The notes below the pieces were generated by a model. It did not search any database. It saw nothing but the letters and a program-made list of their open reading frames with translations, and was not told where the DNA came from. Below are positions 5,364 through 7,226 of a DNA stretch of 7,226 bases, piece after piece (the stretch's first letter is position 1; each line of letters starts with the position of its first letter). The stretch is from Acetobacteraceae bacterium (GTDB lineage Bacteria; Pseudomonadota; Alphaproteobacteria; Acetobacterales; Acetobacteraceae). The stretch lies in the NCBI GenBank assembly GCA_947475475.1, contig CANJOG010000091.1, forward strand, positions 1 to 7,226, in the 5' to 3' direction. A program made the translations under genes and the position numbers.

Positions 5364-6596
5364 TCAGAGCGTGAATTTCACGCCCGGGGTCGCGGGATTG
5401 GCCATGTCGGAGGCGGCATATTCGCGGAATTCCTTCGCCTCCCAGCTATCGCCATTCGGGCCAAGGCGGATGAAGTTCACCTTCGCCAGACCCTGGTGGT
5501 CTTCCTTGCGGAAGGTGCTGGCACCCTTGGCGCTGTCATATTGCAGACCTTCCATCGCGCCGGCGACTGCCTGGGTCGAGGCACTGCCCGCCTTCTTGAT
5601 GGCGTTGGCGTAGGCGAGGATGGCGGTATGGCCCGGGTAGGAATAGGGCGAGACATATTCCTCGTTGGTGCGCTTGATGTATTCCGAGGCCAGGTCGTTC
5701 GCGAGCGGGTTGTTGTTGCCCTTGGCCCAGAAATGCACATAGGACCAGATATTGTCCGGCAGTGTGCCGCGCAGTGCGCGACCGAGATCGGGGCCGTTGG
5801 ACACTTCCGCGTTCACCTTGATCTTCTTGAACAGACCCATGCCGTTGCCCTGTTGGAAGAAACTGTTTTCTTCCGGCCCGAACAGCACGTTGAACAGGCC
5901 TTCGACCGGCATGGTCTGCAGGCGCGCGATCTGGGTGCGGAATTCCGGCTGGCCGATCTTGGTCAGCACCGCCTCGGCAATTTCCGCCTTGCGGCCGGCC
6001 TTGGCATGCGCCTCGACCAGCGCCTTGGTAAAGAACTGCCAGGACGCATGGCCAGTGGCGTAATCAGGGAAGATCGCGCCCCATTGCAGGATTTCCGGAT
6101 AGCGCTCGGCCATCAGGCGGCCATGCAGGCTGCGGATGATGTAGTCATTCTCGATGATGGTGAAGCTGTTCTTGTTGAATAGCTCATGCGTCAGCGCGAG
6201 ATTGGCGCTGCCGGTCACTGTGAACACAGCGTCCTGCGTCGGCATGATCGGCAGGATGGCCAGCGCCGAGGAAGTCAGCGGCGCGCCGAACAGCATGTTG
6301 ACGCCGGCGCCTGCGAATTCGCGCACGCCAGCGACGGCTTCCACGGCCGAGGCATGCTCGTCACGGATCACCAGTTCAAGCTTGCGGCCGCCGAGCAGCC
6401 CACCCTCACTGTTGATACGGTCGATGGCGATTTCAGCGCCCACGCGAATGGCCTGGAAGAAGGCGGTGCCGCCCGAGAGGGCGGCGATCAGGCCCATCTT
6501 GATGGTCGAGGACTGGGCCGACGCCATACGCGAGGCGGCCAGCGCGGCGCCCACCGGGGCTGCAGCGAGAAGGGTGCGGCGACGCAAACCGGACAT
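5364..6596 (-). CDS. LivJ-like ABC transporter substrate-binding protein with Tat-like signal
   Basis: A 410-residue exported protein of the type-1 periplasmic binding fold (Peripla_BP_6 / branched-chain amino acid group), which in this family captures amino acids, amides, urea, or aromatic and other small acids for an ABC importer. Residues 1-27 are a signal peptide with a twin-arginine-like start (GLRRRTLLAAAPVGAALAA) and a likely cleavage site ASA|Q. The mature protein opens with IKMGLIAALSGGTAFF and AIDRINSEGGLLGGRKLELVIRDE (about 32-79), the classic first-lobe signature of this group. Length is typical. The ATG at 6596 has GGGGAG seven bases upstream. No permease or ATPase gene is visible, so it may be an orphan or its partners lie beyond the right edge. 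The P450 gene follows by 84 bp with a stable hairpin between, and an SDR gene precedes by 111 bp. Ligand unknown. Confidence 0.92.
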   Translation of the reverse strand: MSGLRRRTLLAAAPVGAALAASRMASAQSSTIKMGLIAALSGGTAFFQAIRVGAEIAIDRINSEGGLLGGRKLELVIRDEHASAVEAVAGVREFAGAGVNMLFGAPLTSSALAILPIMPTQDAVFTVTGSANLALTHELFNKNSFTIIENDYIIRSLHGRLMAERYPEILQWGAIFPDYATGHASWQFFTKALVEAHAKAGRKAEIAEAVLTKIGQPEFRTQIARLQTMPVEGLFNVLFGPEENSFFQQGNGMGLFKKIKVNAEVSNGPDLGRALRGTLPDNIWSYVHFWAKGNNNPLANDLASEYIKRTNEEYVSPYSYPGHTAILAYANAIKKAGSASTQAVAGAMEGLQYDSAKGASTFRKEDHQGLAKVNFIRLGPNGDSWEAKEFREYAASDMANPATPGVKFTL

Positions 6597-6707
6597 GAAT
6601 TTACTCCCCTGAGAGTTTGTTGTTTCCGAGCACGGAAATCGAGCGAGTCATGGCGTCCGGAACCCTCCCTGTCCATAGGGGAAGGCCCGGATTTCCGCGA
6701 TTTATGA
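6597..6707 (-). promoter_or_regulatory. Leader of the substrate-binding-protein gene, with palindromes
   Basis: This 111-bp gap between the SDR stop and the binding-protein start is long enough for a promoter. It contains a perfect 16-bp palindrome (annotated separately), a shorter one (CGGATTTCCG, 6688-6697), and the strong ribosome binding site GGGGAG just before the ATG. No clear -35/-10 pair or T-tract terminator is visible on the minus strand, so a promoter here is inferred. Confidence 0.4.
6623..6638. promoter_or_regulatory. Perfect inverted repeat, possible operator
   Basis: TTTCCG (6623-6628) and CGGAAA (6633-6638) are exact inverted copies around the four-base centre AGCA. The site lies 27-42 bases upstream of the binding-protein start codon. 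Its size suits a dimeric repressor such as a TetR- or GntR-type protein; as RNA, a six-pair stem is also possible, but without a T-tract it is not a terminator. No regulator gene is present in the window to pair with it. Confidence 0.45.
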
Positions 6708-7226
6708 TCAGAATTGCGCCTTGCCCTCGGCCCGCCCGAGCATGCGCCCGACCGTGCGGGAGGGAAGCAGGCTGAGCCCGCGCGCCAGGGCCCAGAGCCA
6801 CCAGGGAAAGGCGAGCCGGCGCTTGCCGCGGGCGATGCCGCGCAGGATGAGCCCGGCCGCGCGATCAGCATCCATGATGCCGGGCATGGGGAAGCGGTTG
6901 GCCGCCGTCATGGGTGTGCGGATATAGCCGGGGCAGATGCTGATCATGTGCACGCCCTGACGCCCGGCGATGCGCGCCGTCGCGACAGTCCAGGCATCGG
7001 CGGCCGCCTTGGAGGCGCAATAGGCCGGCGCTCCGGGGGCCGGAATGGCGGCGGCGACCGAGGCAATCACGGCAATATGCCCGCGCCAGCCGTCCTCCGC
7101 GACGGTCTGGGCGCGCATGAGATCGAGTGCCGGCAGGGCGGTGTTGAGCACGCCGTCCAGATTGGTGGCGAAGATGGCGCGCACCTGCGCCTCGCCCTCC
7201 AGGGCGTCGCCCGCCGTGCCGCCGGA
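6708..7226 (-). CDS. Short-chain dehydrogenase/reductase (5' part cut by window)
   Basis: C-terminal 172 residues of an NAD(P)-dependent oxidoreductase of the classical SDR family, cytoplasmic or membrane-associated. Visible are the structural asparagine in NLDG (residue 22 of the visible part), the catalytic serine in IASVAA (S56), the catalytic YxxxK (Y69-C-A-S-K73), and the cofactor-loop motif CPGYIRTPMT. The N-terminal Rossmann part with the glycine-rich TGxxxGxG motif lies beyond the right edge, so about 80 residues are missing. The C-terminus carries a hydrophobic, Trp/Leu-rich stretch (about FPWWLWALARGLSLLPSR), seen in SDRs that act on lipids or associate with membranes, then ends AEGKAQF. 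The frame stays open to the window end through S-G-G-T-A-G-D. It is on the same strand as the binding-protein and P450 genes, so one pathway is plausible. Substrate unknown. Confidence 0.9.
   Translation of the reverse strand, partial: SGGTAGDALEGEAQVRAIFATNLDGVLNTALPALDLMRAQTVAEDGWRGHIAVIASVAAAIPAPGAPAYCASKAAADAWTVATARIAGRQGVHMISICPGYIRTPMTAANRFPMPGIMDADRAAGLILRGIARGKRRLAFPWWLWALARGLSLLPSRTVGRMLGRAEGKAQF

Overview
The window looks like chromosomal DNA of a high-GC alphaproteobacterium, possibly Rhodospirillales-like. This rests on a ChvI-type response regulator with the near-invariant alphaproteobacterial sequence (DDDRNIL, DIKMPRMDG, LTSKDEE, ADDYITKPFSQRLL) lying close to an ATP-dependent pckA, a known alphaproteobacterial gene neighbourhood. 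The assignment below class level is a guess. No phage, IS, CRISPR, tRNA or rRNA is visible, and no gene-free stretch exceeds about 165 bases.

Left part (1-3223): chvI runs leftward and is cut by the window edge. Divergent from it, after a 73-bp gap, is a HugZ-like protein (FMN-binding split barrel plus DUF2470). It is followed on the same strand by pckA, which has a 165-bp leader holding an 11-bp direct repeat with a 16-bp period. pckA ends at a convincing intrinsic terminator. The theme is envelope/acid-responsive two-component control beside the gluconeogenic gate enzyme.

Right part (3242-7226): every gene runs leftward, converging on pckA. In transcription order they are the C-terminal part of a short-chain dehydrogenase/reductase (cut by the window edge), an exported branched-chain-amino-acid-type (LivJ-like) ABC substrate-binding protein with a Tat-like signal, a cytochrome P450, a small pyridoxamine-phosphate-oxidase-fold protein, and a 44-residue entericidin-like lipoprotein. 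SDR, binding protein and P450 together suggest uptake and oxidation of a small hydrophobic or aromatic compound; that is inference, and no permease, ATPase, ferredoxin or reductase gene is in view. The lipoprotein has its own good sigma70-type promoter and is probably a separate stress-type unit.

Most interesting details: the entericidin-like gene, which is short enough to be missed by length-limited gene calling; an intrinsic terminator on the minus strand whose 3' arm contains the Shine-Dalgarno sequence of the next gene and whose T-tract ends one base before its start codon; a long GC-rich hairpin between the binding-protein gene and the P450 gene; and a perfect 16-bp palindrome just upstream of the binding-protein gene. 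I do not see a clearly new multi-gene system; the novelty is mostly in regulation and small genes.
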